Origin: Myxococcales bacterium
Lineage (GTDB): Bacteria > Myxococcota_A > UBA9160 > UBA4427
Direction of reading: 5' to 3'
Assembly (NCBI GenBank): GCA_012959805.1
Contig: DUCN01000057.1
Span: 38,807 to 102,806, forward strand
DNA length: 64,000 nucleotides
Shown: piece after piece, positions 54,427-63,190 of the stretch
Layout: every line of letters starts with the position of its first letter
Numbering within the stretch: position 1 is the stretch's first letter
Notes under the pieces: model-generated
Seen by the model: only the letters and a program-made list of their open reading frames with translations
What the model was told of the DNA's origin: nothing
Database searches by the model: none
Translations under genes and position numbers: made by a program

Positions 54427-54557
54427 GCCTCCCAGCGCCCATTTCATGCACCAAGGAGGCTGAGGCCTCGACGACTTCGTGGAGCGTGGCGGTTCGGGAG
54501 CTGCATCGGAGAAATGTGCAACGCCCCTGAGTCTGGTGCGCTGATTTCGGAGTTGGC

Positions 54558-55766
54558 TCAGCCTGGACGCTCGGCGAGTTCTTCGATCTCGGCATGCAGG
54601 GCGTCGAATTGACCGTCTTCGATGGCGCGTTGCGCGCGAGAGAGAAGGTTAAAGTAATACGTGAGGTTGTGGAGCGCGGTCAATCTCCTTCCGAGACTTT
54701 CTCCGCTTCGAATCAGGTGCCGCAGATAGCCGCGGCTGTGTCGCTGGCAGGCCGGACACGCGCATGCGGGATCGACGGGTTGGTCGTCTCGTTCATAGCG
54801 GGCATTGCGAAGGCGCAGCGTGCCCTGGGAAGTGAACAGGAGCCCGTGTCGACCGTTGCGGGTCGGCACAACGCAGTCGAAGAGATCGACACCCGCCGCG
54901 ATGCCGTCGAGCAGATCGATCGGTTGCCCCAGCCCCATCAGGTAGCGCGGGCGATCCGCAGGCAGGACCTGATTTGCCACAGCCACGGCCGCCCGACGTT
55001 CGGCCCGCGACTCACCGAGACCCAGGCCGCCGTGGGCATAGCCATCGAATTCGAGTTCTGCAGTGGCTATTGCACTCTCTCGTCGCAAAGACTCCGATGC
55101 GCCGCCTTGAACGATCGCGAAGACGGCCTGGTCGTTCCGACGCCGCGCCTTTTGTGAGCGCGCAGCCCAGCGAAGCGTTCGCTGCATGGCGCGTTCCAGT
55201 TCACGCGCCGACGTGCGTTCAGTCTTTGATCTCGCAGTAGCTGGATCATCATCTTGGGAGGACGTTTGTCGGGAGGAGGACTTATCGCCTGCCAATGGCT
55301 CTTCGGCGATCGGAATACACTCGTCCAGGACCATCGCAATGTCCGAGCCGAGGGCTTCCTGGATTTGAATCGCGATTTCGGGGGTGAGTGAACGTCGTCG
55401 GCCGTCGATGGCCGATTGGAAGGTGACGCCGTCTTCGTCGATCTTGGCTCGATCCGACATGGACGTGACCTGGAATCCGCCGCTATCCGTGAGCCACGGT
55501 CCCGTCCAACCCGTGAATCCGTGCAGACCGCCAAGCGCTTCGATGGTCTCTTCACCCGGTCGATCATGAAGATGATAGGTGTTCGACAACAGGATCTGGG
55601 CACCGGCCGTAGCGAGCTCGTCGGGGCTGATGCCTCGCACGGCACCGAAGGTCGCCACCGGCATGAACGCGGGTGTCTCGATTTCGCCGTGCGGTGTCGA
55701 GATCTGCGCGCGCCGGGCCAGCCCGTCCTGGGCGAGAATCTTGATTCCGAATCCTTCAGCTTTCAT
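54558..55766 (-). CDS. tgt: tRNA-guanine transglycosylase (queuosine)
   Basis: Exchanges guanine 34 for preQ1 in tRNAs with GUN anticodons. The 402-residue protein has the catalytic Asp in LTDSGGFQ (about residue 93), the second Asp in the VVPTRNGRHG segment, and the zinc site CACPACQRHS with the distal His. It has an insertion of about 30 polar residues (SSSRQTSSQDDDPATARSKT) after DECIPIAEEPLAG, where most Tgt proteins have a short loop, and this explains its extra length. It overlaps queA by four bases (ATGA). Confidence 0.95.
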   Translation of the reverse strand: MKAEGFGIKILAQDGLARRAQISTPHGEIETPAFMPVATFGAVRGISPDELATAGAQILLSNTYHLHDRPGEETIEALGGLHGFTGWTGPWLTDSGGFQVTSMSDRAKIDEDGVTFQSAIDGRRRSLTPEIAIQIQEALGSDIAMVLDECIPIAEEPLAGDKSSSRQTSSQDDDPATARSKTERTSARELERAMQRTLRWAARSQKARRRNDQAVFAIVQGGASESLRRESAIATAELEFDGYAHGGLGLGESRAERRAAVAVANQVLPADRPRYLMGLGQPIDLLDGIAAGVDLFDCVVPTRNGRHGLLFTSQGTLRLRNARYERDDQPVDPACACPACQRHSRGYLRHLIRSGESLGRRLTALHNLTYYFNLLSRAQRAIEDGQFDALHAEIEELAERPG

Positions 55767-56896
55767 TGATCGTCCGATTTTTTTTGGTTTTCGCTCTGAC
55801 CGCTTCGTTCGCAGCCCAAGACCAACATCGCATCACCATAGGAATAGAATCGAAAGCCTTCTCGGATTGCACGCGCATAGGCGTCGAGCAAGGCGCGGCG
55901 TCCAACAAATTCGGCCACGAGCAGCAGCAGCGATGACTTTGGCAGATGAAAGTTCGTGAGCAGGCCGTCGATGGCGCGAAAGGGCGGACCACCGGGGCGG
56001 ATGAAGAGATCCGTCGTTCCGGATCCCTCGTGGAGGTTTCCATCGGCATCGGCCTGACTCTCGAGAACTCGTGCCGTTGTCGTCCCAACCGCGATGACGC
56101 GTCCACCGCTCGCGCGGGTCTGATTGACCGCGGCAACGGTCTCCGCTGAAAGAATGAACTCCTCGGGATGCAAACGCCCGGTGAGCATGGAAACCGCTTC
56201 GAGTGGTCGGAAGGTGCCCGCCCCAACATGCAGTACGACTTCGGCTCGCCTAACGCCCGCCTCCTCGAGACCATGGAAGAGGCCGGCACTAAAATGAAGC
56301 CCCGCGGTAGGAGCCGCGATGGCACCGGGTTCCTTTGCGTAGATCGTCTGGTATCGCTCTAGATCCTCCGATGACCGAGGACTCGAGCGGCGGATATAGG
56401 GGGGCAGCGGTGCCTCACCATACGCGTAGGGATCGACTTGGGAATCGAAGTGCAGCGTGACCTCGCCGCGTTCGTGGATGGCGGTAATGGTGGCATCGAG
56501 TTCAGAATTGGGGCCGAAGCGAAAGCCCAGGCCTTCTCGAATGCGACCGGTGCATTTGATGAGGGCGCGATGCCTCGATTCGCTTTTCGGGTCGGGTCCG
56601 AGTAGAAGCGCCTCCGCTGCGCCTCCGCTGGTTTTGCGTCCGACCAGGCGTGCCGACCGAACACGGGTCGAATTCATCACCAGGAGATCGCCTTCGTGAA
56701 GCCATCGGGTCAGATCCCGGACGCGATGATCTGGGTCAGATTTGAGGACTTTTCCGGTCTCTCTGTCGAGTACCATCAGCCGAGCGGAATCGCGCTCGGC
56801 TGATGGGGCCTGCGCGATACTCGACTCGGGTAATTCGAAGTCGTAGTCGTCCAGAATCGAGAGGGGGTCCGAGCCTCGCCGATCAGCGGACGTCAT
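55763..56896 (-). CDS. queA: S-adenosylmethionine:tRNA ribosyltransferase-isomerase
   Basis: Transfers and isomerises the ribosyl of SAM onto preQ1-tRNA to give epoxyqueuosine. The 377-residue product shows the family motifs DYDFELPESSIAQ (near residue 17), GAIAAPTAGLHFS, HVGAGTFRPLE, RPGGPPFRAIDGLLTNFHLPKSSL (in parts RPGGPPFRAID and LLTNFHLPKSSLL), and FYSYGDAMLV at the end. It overlaps tgt and the upstream lipoprotein gene by four bases each, so three genes form one transcription unit. Queuosine modification is completed elsewhere by queG. Confidence 0.96.
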   Translation of the reverse strand: MTSADRRGSDPLSILDDYDFELPESSIAQAPSAERDSARLMVLDRETGKVLKSDPDHRVRDLTRWLHEGDLLVMNSTRVRSARLVGRKTSGGAAEALLLGPDPKSESRHRALIKCTGRIREGLGFRFGPNSELDATITAIHERGEVTLHFDSQVDPYAYGEAPLPPYIRRSSPRSSEDLERYQTIYAKEPGAIAAPTAGLHFSAGLFHGLEEAGVRRAEVVLHVGAGTFRPLEAVSMLTGRLHPEEFILSAETVAAVNQTRASGGRVIAVGTTTARVLESQADADGNLHEGSGTTDLFIRPGGPPFRAIDGLLTNFHLPKSSLLLLVAEFVGRRALLDAYARAIREGFRFYSYGDAMLVLGCERSGQSENQKKSDDQ

Positions 56897-58266
56897 GGAT
56901 TCACAGGGACGCCGGACAACGCTTCGAGCAGACCATCCGATTCTGAAATGGCGTCGTCCGAAAAGAACATTTCGCCGGGGAAACCCGCACGCTGCAAAAC
57001 GTCGAGCTGAGAAGTGGCGCGTCCCGGTCTGTCAGTGAAGAGCCAGGTCCCCAAACCGGGCCAGATGCGATCTGCTTCGGGCCAGCCTGCAAAGGTCTCC
57101 AGCTGGTAGCGCAAAAGGCGATCGTCGAGGGTGTAGACCATGGGCATGGCCAGATCGATGGCCCCGGATTCGAGCCAGCCGCGCCAATCCTGCGCCAGCG
57201 ACAGGTAGGCCCGGTCGGCATACGGAATCACGGCCGCCGAGATCAGCAAGCCCGGCCGAATGGCCCGGGTTTCGCGGCCGATCTCTTCGACCAATCTCGT
57301 CACCTGCACACGTCGCCAATCGTCCCACTGCGTCGCACCGCGAACCATGCCGGGCTTGGCGCCGTCAATTGGATCGGGAAGGCCTGTTTCGAGGCGATAG
57401 CGCGCTCGGCTCTTTTCGCCGTAACCGAAATCCAGGCCGACACCGAATCGTGAGCCAGGGCTGAAGGGGAGCACACCAGGATGACGGATGTAGTCGAGAT
57501 GCAGACCATCGAGTTCGGGGTATCGAGTCAGAAGGTCCCGGAACGTGGTGACGAGTGCACGACGAACCGCCGGGATCGCTGGATCGAGATACAGCCCGGG
57601 CGTTCCCATGCGATAGAAGCGGCGGTCGGGTTCTGGCAGATCGAAGTTGGGATAATCGAGAACCGAACGACCCATCCGGTCGACCATGATCGCATCCCGG
57701 CCAAGATCGCGGATGAGTTGGGCGTCGCGACGCGTCGACAGACTCAATACGTTCACCCACGCGTGGACGCGCAAGCCGCGTTCGTGGGCGGCCGCAAGCA
57801 GTGAGCCCAGGACATCGACATCCTGAGCCGCAGGCCGGGATTTTTCTTCGACGAAGTCCGCGCTCTCGTAAAATGCCCGCCCGCCCCGGTAGGCCTGCAC
57901 GAAAAGATCCGTTGCCTGCAGCTTCTCGGCACGGATCAACAGATCTTCGATGCGCGAGGGGTCATCAAGGACGCGGACACTTCCCTCCGCCAGCACCCAT
58001 AGACCGCGGGCGCGCGGCTCGGATGCATCTGCCTCGTGGATCGAAGAGGGCTGCTCTAGACTTTCCGACTGTGGGTCGGTTTCGACCGCGCCGCGGGGGG
58101 TGGGGACTGGAGGGTGATCGAACGAATTTCCTTCGGGGAAGTCATCGACTGAGCAAGCGAGCAGGGGTGCGGCAACCACCATCGCTAAGCCCAGACGGGT
58201 TAGCGATTCAGGCAAGCAGGTGAGCGCGCGGAAAAGAGAGTTCGGGGGCAGTCGCAAAACGGGCAC
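56893..58266 (-). CDS. Glycoside-hydrolase-like lipoprotein (GHL10/DUF187)
   Basis: A 457-residue protein with a lipoprotein signal (VVAAPLLAC, Cys near 38). The GHL10 TIM-barrel-like domain (about 87-430) has RGLWVL, RVHAWVNVLSL, LDGLHLDYIRHPG (the region that holds the catalytic acid in relatives) and AMPMVYTLDD. It probably acts on peptidoglycan or surface sugars in the envelope; function not known. It heads the queA-tgt unit, though a functional link is not evident. Confidence 0.82.
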   Translation of the reverse strand: MPVLRLPPNSLFRALTCLPESLTRLGLAMVVAAPLLACSVDDFPEGNSFDHPPVPTPRGAVETDPQSESLEQPSSIHEADASEPRARGLWVLAEGSVRVLDDPSRIEDLLIRAEKLQATDLFVQAYRGGRAFYESADFVEEKSRPAAQDVDVLGSLLAAAHERGLRVHAWVNVLSLSTRRDAQLIRDLGRDAIMVDRMGRSVLDYPNFDLPEPDRRFYRMGTPGLYLDPAIPAVRRALVTTFRDLLTRYPELDGLHLDYIRHPGVLPFSPGSRFGVGLDFGYGEKSRARYRLETGLPDPIDGAKPGMVRGATQWDDWRRVQVTRLVEEIGRETRAIRPGLLISAAVIPYADRAYLSLAQDWRGWLESGAIDLAMPMVYTLDDRLLRYQLETFAGWPEADRIWPGLGTWLFTDRPGRATSQLDVLQRAGFPGEMFFSDDAISESDGLLEALSGVPVNP

Positions 58267-58443
58267 ACATTAACTTCGTGAGCCCTTCGGCTCAATGGAT
58301 GGCACTACTTCAGGGGGGATCAGGCCCGGGTCACGAGTCGCGAGCCGGGTCATGCCTTCATGAGGGCGTCGGGGGCATGTATTGAACCCGACTCGGGTAG
58401 CTCGGGTTAGGATTGATCACCATTCACGGGCTGGATCGGCCGA

Positions 58444-60585
58444 TTGGTGATCGACGGGATTGGGAGTTCATTTTTGAAGGTTTTGAATCGCATCGTGCTG
58501 GGGCTGATTGGGCTGACTCTTCTGCTCGCGCAGACGTCACCCAATATGGCCAGTGCTTCGACTGAAGCCGACCCGGTCAAGGGCGAGGAAACTGCGCTGA
58601 TTCTGGGCAGCATGCCGACGCCGCCAGCCGATCGGATTCTTCGCGCGCGCAGCGAAGCGATTTTCGACGATCCAGCGGCGCTGCTGCGCGCCGCGGCAAT
58701 CGGAATCGAGCAGAACGATGACGCCCATGCGGATTGGCTCTACGCGCAGCTCGCCGAAAGACACCCGATCGTAGGCGACCATGCCGGATTGCGGCGAGCA
58801 CGACTCCAGTTTTCGATGGGCCGCGTGCTCGAAGCCAGGCAGATCGCCTCGAAGGCGGTGGCCGACTACCCGAACTCACCGCTTCGTGTGGATCTCTTCG
58901 AGCTGATCGGCGAGGCTCTGATCGCAGAGCGCGACGAGATCGGTGCGCGTGAAGCCTGGGCTGCCGCTCTGGCCGAAACTACCGACGATGATCGACGTGC
59001 GACCTTACTGCGTCGGGTTGCCCGCAGCGAAGAACGATCGGGTGAAGATCGTGCCGCCGGCATAACATGGCGACTCGTCTGGTATGCGCATCCCGCCAGT
59101 CGCGATGCTGAACAAGCAAGCCATCGACTCGATCTCATCGAAGCGCATCTAGGAGAGACGCTTCGTCGCGCGAGCGACTGGCGCCGCCGTGGCGACCGAT
59201 TATTCCGCCTTCGAATGAACGAAGAAGCGCTCGAGGCGTACGACCGTGCGCTCGAGATGGGCCTCTCGAAGAGCGAAATGCACCGTACCCAGAAGCAGCG
59301 AGCGCAGACATTCTTTCGCTTGCGACGTTACCCCGCCGCGCTGAAGGCCTTTCAATCTTTGGATCAAGTCGGCGACACACCGATTTGGGTCGCACGCTCC
59401 ATGGCCAGATCCGATCGCGTGCCGGAATCGATCGCCGCGTTTGAGAAGCTCGCCAAGCGATCGGGGCCCCACCGCGCTCGCGCCCATTACCTCGCCGCCT
59501 TGCTGCTCGACGGACGCAATCGCAATGAAGAGGCGAGTGTGCATTTCGAATTCCTTGCCAACAACAAAGACCAGGACGAGCTTTCCCGCGCCGCACTCTG
59601 GTACTTGGGATGGACCGAGTTTCGGGAGGGGCGTTTTGCGCAGGCCTCTCAGCAATTCAAGTCGCTTTCTGAGATCACAACGAATGAAATCGATCGCCTG
59701 CGGCCGCTTTATTGGCAGGCCAGGGCGCTCGAAGCATCGGGAGATCGCGAGGGGGCACAGTCGCTTTTCGTGGACCTCGCACGCAATTTCCCACTTTCCT
59801 ATTACGGTTTTCGCGCACGAGACCGAATGCCGTCGATGGACCTGAAGAGTCCCCATCATGAAATTTCTCCGGGTCGTTCGGGATTGCGTCCAAGCGAGCT
59901 GGCTCGAGTTCGAATCCTTATGGCGGCGGGGCTCGTTGATGCGAGCGCTTCTGAAAGCGCGCGACTCATGCGTGGAGTAGGGGGGCTCGATGATCGCGTG
60001 GCACTCGCTCGACTCTTGACGTCGGCCGGAGACTTCAATCGTGCACAACGCGTTATCGTCGACGCCTATACGACGTCACTTGCCCGTGGTCCTGTCGCCG
60101 GACTCGAAGAACTCTGGTGGTATGCCTGGCCGTCGGCATTTTCTGGACACGTCGACGCGGCAACCGTGACCGACGGAAGCGTCGATCCCGAACTTGTCTA
60201 TTCGATCATGCGGGAAGAGAGCGGTTATCGCCCGAAAATTGTTTCGCCGGTCGGAGCGCGCGGACTGCTTCAGATCATGCGCGAAACTGGAGCGCAGCTG
60301 GCGGGGCGTGTTGGGCGCGTCGACTTTGACGCCGACGACCTCTTTGATCCCGCGATGAATATCGAACTCGGATCCTTCTATCTCGGTGAACTCTCGCGTC
60401 AGTTTCCGATGCGAATCTCGGCCTCGATCGCCAGTTATAACGCTGGGCCCAATGTCGTGGCGAATTGGGTAGAAGGCGATCCTCGACCGGACGACGAATG
60501 GGTCGAATCGATTCCATACTCCCAGACGCGCAGTTATGTGAAGCGGGTGATGCGAAGTCTGCAGGCCTACCAACTGCTTTACTGA
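58444..60585 (+). CDS. slt: Soluble lytic transglycosylase (Slt70-like)
   Basis: Cleaves peptidoglycan glycan strands, forming 1,6-anhydro ends. The 713-residue protein has an export signal (about 15-38), a long helical superhelix of TPR-like repeats (60-530), and a C-terminal lysozyme-like domain with YSIMREESGYRP (catalytic Glu near 592), SPVGARGLLQIM, ASYNAGP and YVKRVMR. The start is uncertain: TTG 58474 has GGGAG in proper spacing, while 58444 or 58447 give a longer N-terminus. A regulator or target is not apparent. Confidence 0.92.
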   Translation: MVIDGIGSSFLKVLNRIVLGLIGLTLLLAQTSPNMASASTEADPVKGEETALILGSMPTPPADRILRARSEAIFDDPAALLRAAAIGIEQNDDAHADWLYAQLAERHPIVGDHAGLRRARLQFSMGRVLEARQIASKAVADYPNSPLRVDLFELIGEALIAERDEIGAREAWAAALAETTDDDRRATLLRRVARSEERSGEDRAAGITWRLVWYAHPASRDAEQASHRLDLIEAHLGETLRRASDWRRRGDRLFRLRMNEEALEAYDRALEMGLSKSEMHRTQKQRAQTFFRLRRYPAALKAFQSLDQVGDTPIWVARSMARSDRVPESIAAFEKLAKRSGPHRARAHYLAALLLDGRNRNEEASVHFEFLANNKDQDELSRAALWYLGWTEFREGRFAQASQQFKSLSEITTNEIDRLRPLYWQARALEASGDREGAQSLFVDLARNFPLSYYGFRARDRMPSMDLKSPHHEISPGRSGLRPSELARVRILMAAGLVDASASESARLMRGVGGLDDRVALARLLTSAGDFNRAQRVIVDAYTTSLARGPVAGLEELWWYAWPSAFSGHVDAATVTDGSVDPELVYSIMREESGYRPKIVSPVGARGLLQIMRETGAQLAGRVGRVDFDADDLFDPAMNIELGSFYLGELSRQFPMRISASIASYNAGPNVVANWVEGDPRPDDEWVESIPYSQTRSYVKRVMRSLQAYQLLY

Positions 60586-60595
60586 CGGATTTTCT

Positions 60596-60613
60596 TCGAC
60601 ATGTACATGTCGA
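60596..60613. promoter_or_regulatory. 18-bp perfect palindrome after slt
   Basis: TCGACATGTACATGTCGA is a perfect inverted repeat, centred between positions 60604 and 60605, eleven bases after the slt stop and 220 bases before the next gene. With no loop or T run it is not a terminator. It could be an operator for a dimeric regulator of the downstream gene, or a recombinase or methylase site. Confidence 0.45.
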
Positions 60614-60832
60614 TCGTCTTGATCGGGGGATGCATTGGCACAGAGTGCCCGTCGCTTTCCGCCGATTTGCTGCCCTACGTGCGATTCCGAAGCCGTCGTG
60701 AGCGCGAGAGGGCGAATCTCCTGAAAAGACCCGGGGAAGTATTGAGCGCTGCTTCATTCTGGCCGATGAGAAACCAGGATGGGCCTCGCTTGCCCAGTCC
60801 CAATATGCGTCGATCGAATCGGGAGAGTTTAA

Positions 60833-61273
60833 ATGCCAAACCGCAATCAGGCAGGTCGTGCGACGGGGTCGCTGATCCTCCTGCTGCTCATGCTCGGTGT
60901 CGCAGCTGGCTGGAACTACCATCGTAATTGGCAGCTCGAGGAGGCCACCGAAGGAGCCAGGCCATATCAGAGTTATGCGGTGGATGACCTCAAGGCATTA
61001 CGCGAGGCGTATGCCAGCGAACTCCATGGCGTGCGAGCCGAGTTCGATTCCGCCAAGCGGAATCGAACTCGTTCAGTGCGCGATGTAGGATCGATCGCGG
61101 GCAACATCGAGCAATTTAAAGAGACGACGCGCGTGAGCACGGCAATTCGAATCGCCGCGGCCGGGGTCACCGAGCGTGAAGAACAGATCAGCGCACTCGA
61201 ACGTGAGATCGAGGCGCGCGCCCGGTTCGGCGAAGGCCTGGGCCGACACTTGAAGCGACTCACCGCGATCTAG
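60833..61273 (+). CDS. Membrane-anchored coiled-coil protein, unknown
   Basis: A 146-residue protein with an N-terminal helix (LILLLLMLGVAAGW, about 14-27) and a long charged helical remainder (EREEQISALEREIEARARF), so it is a bitopic membrane protein with an extracytoplasmic coiled coil. No family was recognised. It lies downstream of slt in the same direction and converges with the FYDLN gene. Confidence 0.68.
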   Translation: MPNRNQAGRATGSLILLLLMLGVAAGWNYHRNWQLEEATEGARPYQSYAVDDLKALREAYASELHGVRAEFDSAKRNRTRSVRDVGSIAGNIEQFKETTRVSTAIRIAAAGVTEREEQISALEREIEARARFGEGLGRHLKRLTAI

Positions 61274-61295
61274 GCAGCTTCCAGCCATCGGCTGA

Positions 61296-62156
61296 CTAGA
61301 GCGCGTCGATCTCCGGCGGCTCCTGAGCGCCATCCGCGTTGTCGGCATCGTCGATATCCAATCCGGCGTCATCGGTCTCCGCCTCATCAAACATCTTTTC
61401 CCCCGTAGCCGCTGCGGCTCCTTCTTCGCCTTCCTCTCGCCGCGCAGCGGGTTCTTCGTCGTCGAGGAGTTGGGCCATCGGACGAACAACCTTCGGCTTC
61501 GGTGCCTGTGGCGAGGGCTTCGATTCCACGGCGGGCCGGTCGTTCTGGTTCGCGTCGCATTTCGGGCAGATCGGATCCTCTTTGCCCAGGTCATAGAATC
61601 TCTGCGCGCAGTCAAAGCAGATCCACTTGAATCCGAGCTTTGGATGTCGTGGCCCAGTCGGCGTTACGGGTTTCTTCGCTTTGGCGCGCTTGCCGGATTT
61701 GGTCGCCGCGGCGTCAGTGGGTTTTGTCTTGGCTTTGGATTTGGACTTGGCGCCGGTGGCTTCAGACTTCTTGGCGGCAGCCTTTTTGTCGGGCTTCGCC
61801 GCAGCTTTCTTACCCGCTGATCCAGCCGCTGACTTGGAGGAGGATTTGGCCACCGCCTTCTTAGCGGTAGAGACCGTTGTCTTCGACGCGGACTTAGCCG
61901 CCTTCTTGGCTGTGGTCTTTGCCTTGCCTGCTGATTTGGCCGGAGCTCTGGAAGATTTCTTCGCAGTGGTCTTCGCGGATTTCTTGGCAGTCGCCTTCTT
62001 GGCGGGCTTTGCAGCAGCCTTTTTGGCCGGCTTCTTCTTTGCCACACCCACGCTGGCCTTTGCCTTCGCGGCTGCCTTTTTCTTCGCGGCTGCCTTTGCC
62101 TTGGCAGCGGCCTTTTTGGCCGGGGTCTTGGCGGCTTTCTTCTTACTCGGACTCAT
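61296..62156 (-). CDS. FYDLN_acid zinc-ribbon protein with histone-H1-like N-terminus
   Basis: A 286-residue protein in three parts. Residues 1-165 are almost all Lys, Ala, Ser, Thr and Pro in KKAAAK / AKKA repeats, like bacterial histone-H1-like or AlgP proteins. A central zinc ribbon (about 172-205) reads ICFDCAQRFYDLG and CPKCDANQ, the FYDLN_acid signature. The last 70 residues are very acidic. In most FYDLN_acid proteins only the zinc part and an acidic tail are present (about 110-130 residues). The fusion suggests DNA or RNA binding by the basic arm. Its function is unknown. Confidence 0.85.
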   Translation of the reverse strand: MSPSKKKAAKTPAKKAAAKAKAAAKKKAAAKAKASVGVAKKKPAKKAAAKPAKKATAKKSAKTTAKKSSRAPAKSAGKAKTTAKKAAKSASKTTVSTAKKAVAKSSSKSAAGSAGKKAAAKPDKKAAAKKSEATGAKSKSKAKTKPTDAAATKSGKRAKAKKPVTPTGPRHPKLGFKWICFDCAQRFYDLGKEDPICPKCDANQNDRPAVESKPSPQAPKPKVVRPMAQLLDDEEPAARREEGEEGAAAATGEKMFDEAETDDAGLDIDDADNADGAQEPPEIDAL

Positions 62157-62383
62157 CTCGTCTCTTCTCCACGACTCTGCAGCCTATGCGCCTAGGCCGC
62201 CGCACAAGCGGGGCGATCGGTGAATTTAAACAGCCGGGCGTGGGGGGGCGCCATTTGGCCGACTCAAAGCGCGAAGGCGTCTAGAAAACTGGTCGATTTC
62301 GCGCAGCGAGCGACCGTGCTTTTAGCCGTTCATCGGGGACTCAGCCAGTGGTGGGACCACTGTCATGCTCGCAATGTTTCATA

Positions 62384-62408
62384 TGGGCCGAAAAAAGCCC
62401 ACATTTTT
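62384..62408. terminator. Possible terminator between FYDLN and 62501 genes
   Basis: TGGGC (62384-62388) pairs with GCCCA (62397-62401) around an A-rich loop, and CATTTTT follows on the plus side. A second perfect stem lies just before it: CAGTGGT (62346-62352) with ACCACTG (62356-62362). On the minus strand they would follow the 62501 gene stop by about 100 bases and could end its transcription. The 62157-62500 stretch holds no gene. Confidence 0.45.
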
Positions 62409-62500
62409 CGTTCAAGGGCAGGGGATATCCGATCTTTTTCGCTTCGGCACGCTTGGCCGTGTGTGGGGGATGTGGGTCGTGCAGTGGTGGTTGTCCCGAA

Positions 62501-63190
62501 TCACTCTCGCAACGCAGGTGGCTCCGGCTGGTCTATGTGATCCGCGCCCAGAGGCGCGGGATCGATCGCATCGATTCGACTGAATCGGGAGAGAAATACG
62601 ATCGGTTCGATATTCGAGATTGCCGTGACCTTGATCGTATGTTCGACCACCAGGGTGTGGTCGAGCGAATCCACTCGGTAGATGTTGTATCCGGTGGCTT
62701 GACCCTGTTCCCATCGCAGCTGTAGGCCAGATTCGCTCAATGCCCAGACCGAGGAAAAGTCGACGCCACGGTCGTCCTTGCCGAAATGAGTCTCACCACC
62801 GGGATTCACGAGTCGCGAGGAATTCCCGTCTGGGCTGATCAGGCGCTGGTGCAGCTGACTTCCATCCCAGACGAAGTTCACCTCTTTCGGTGGCGCGGTC
62901 GTCTTGCGGAGAATTGGACTCGCAAAGCGTCGCTTAATCCAGGAAAGGCCTCCGAGCGCCTTGCCGATGGCTGAGAGGCGCGCCTCGTTGGCTTCGTCGT
63001 TCTCGATTCGCTCCCAATGTCCGTCGTAATCCGAAAGGTCGATGACCAAGGACTCGTTTGCGCCGAGGGCTGACATCGGCATCAAACATCCGATCCAGAG
63101 GCTCATCGCTAGGACGGCCGCGATGCCTCCGAGCGGGAGCCGCTCGAAAAAGAAGTTACGGCGAGTTTCGAGCCACCGGAGGAGGATCAT
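62501..63190 (-). CDS. Exported protein coupled to a TetR regulator, unknown
   Basis: A 229-residue protein starting at the ATG whose ATGA overlaps the TetR stop. A basic N-terminus and a hydrophobic helix (about 18-36, LPLGGIAAVLAMSLWIGC) form a signal; a Cys at the end suggests a possible lipoprotein, though the spacing is loose. The mature part is beta-rich with Trp and Asp (ESLVIDLSDYDGHW, VWALSESGLQLRWEQG), compatible with a lipid-binding or YdjY-like fold, but I do not recognise it. Confidence 0.7.
   Translation of the reverse strand: MILLRWLETRRNFFFERLPLGGIAAVLAMSLWIGCLMPMSALGANESLVIDLSDYDGHWERIENDEANEARLSAIGKALGGLSWIKRRFASPILRKTTAPPKEVNFVWDGSQLHQRLISPDGNSSRLVNPGGETHFGKDDRGVDFSSVWALSESGLQLRWEQGQATGYNIYRVDSLDHTLVVEHTIKVTAISNIEPIVFLSRFSRIDAIDPAPLGADHIDQPEPPALRE

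Noticed and set aside
60601..60927. Frame starting MYMSIVLIGGC, lipoprotein-like
   Set aside because: Only the first residues look like a signal; the remainder is random and overlaps the start of the gene at 60833.
61627..62223. Long hydrophobic plus-strand frame opposite the FYDLN gene
   Set aside because: It is the complement of Lys/Ala repeats read antisense (Phe/Leu/Ala), a common artefact, not a membrane protein.
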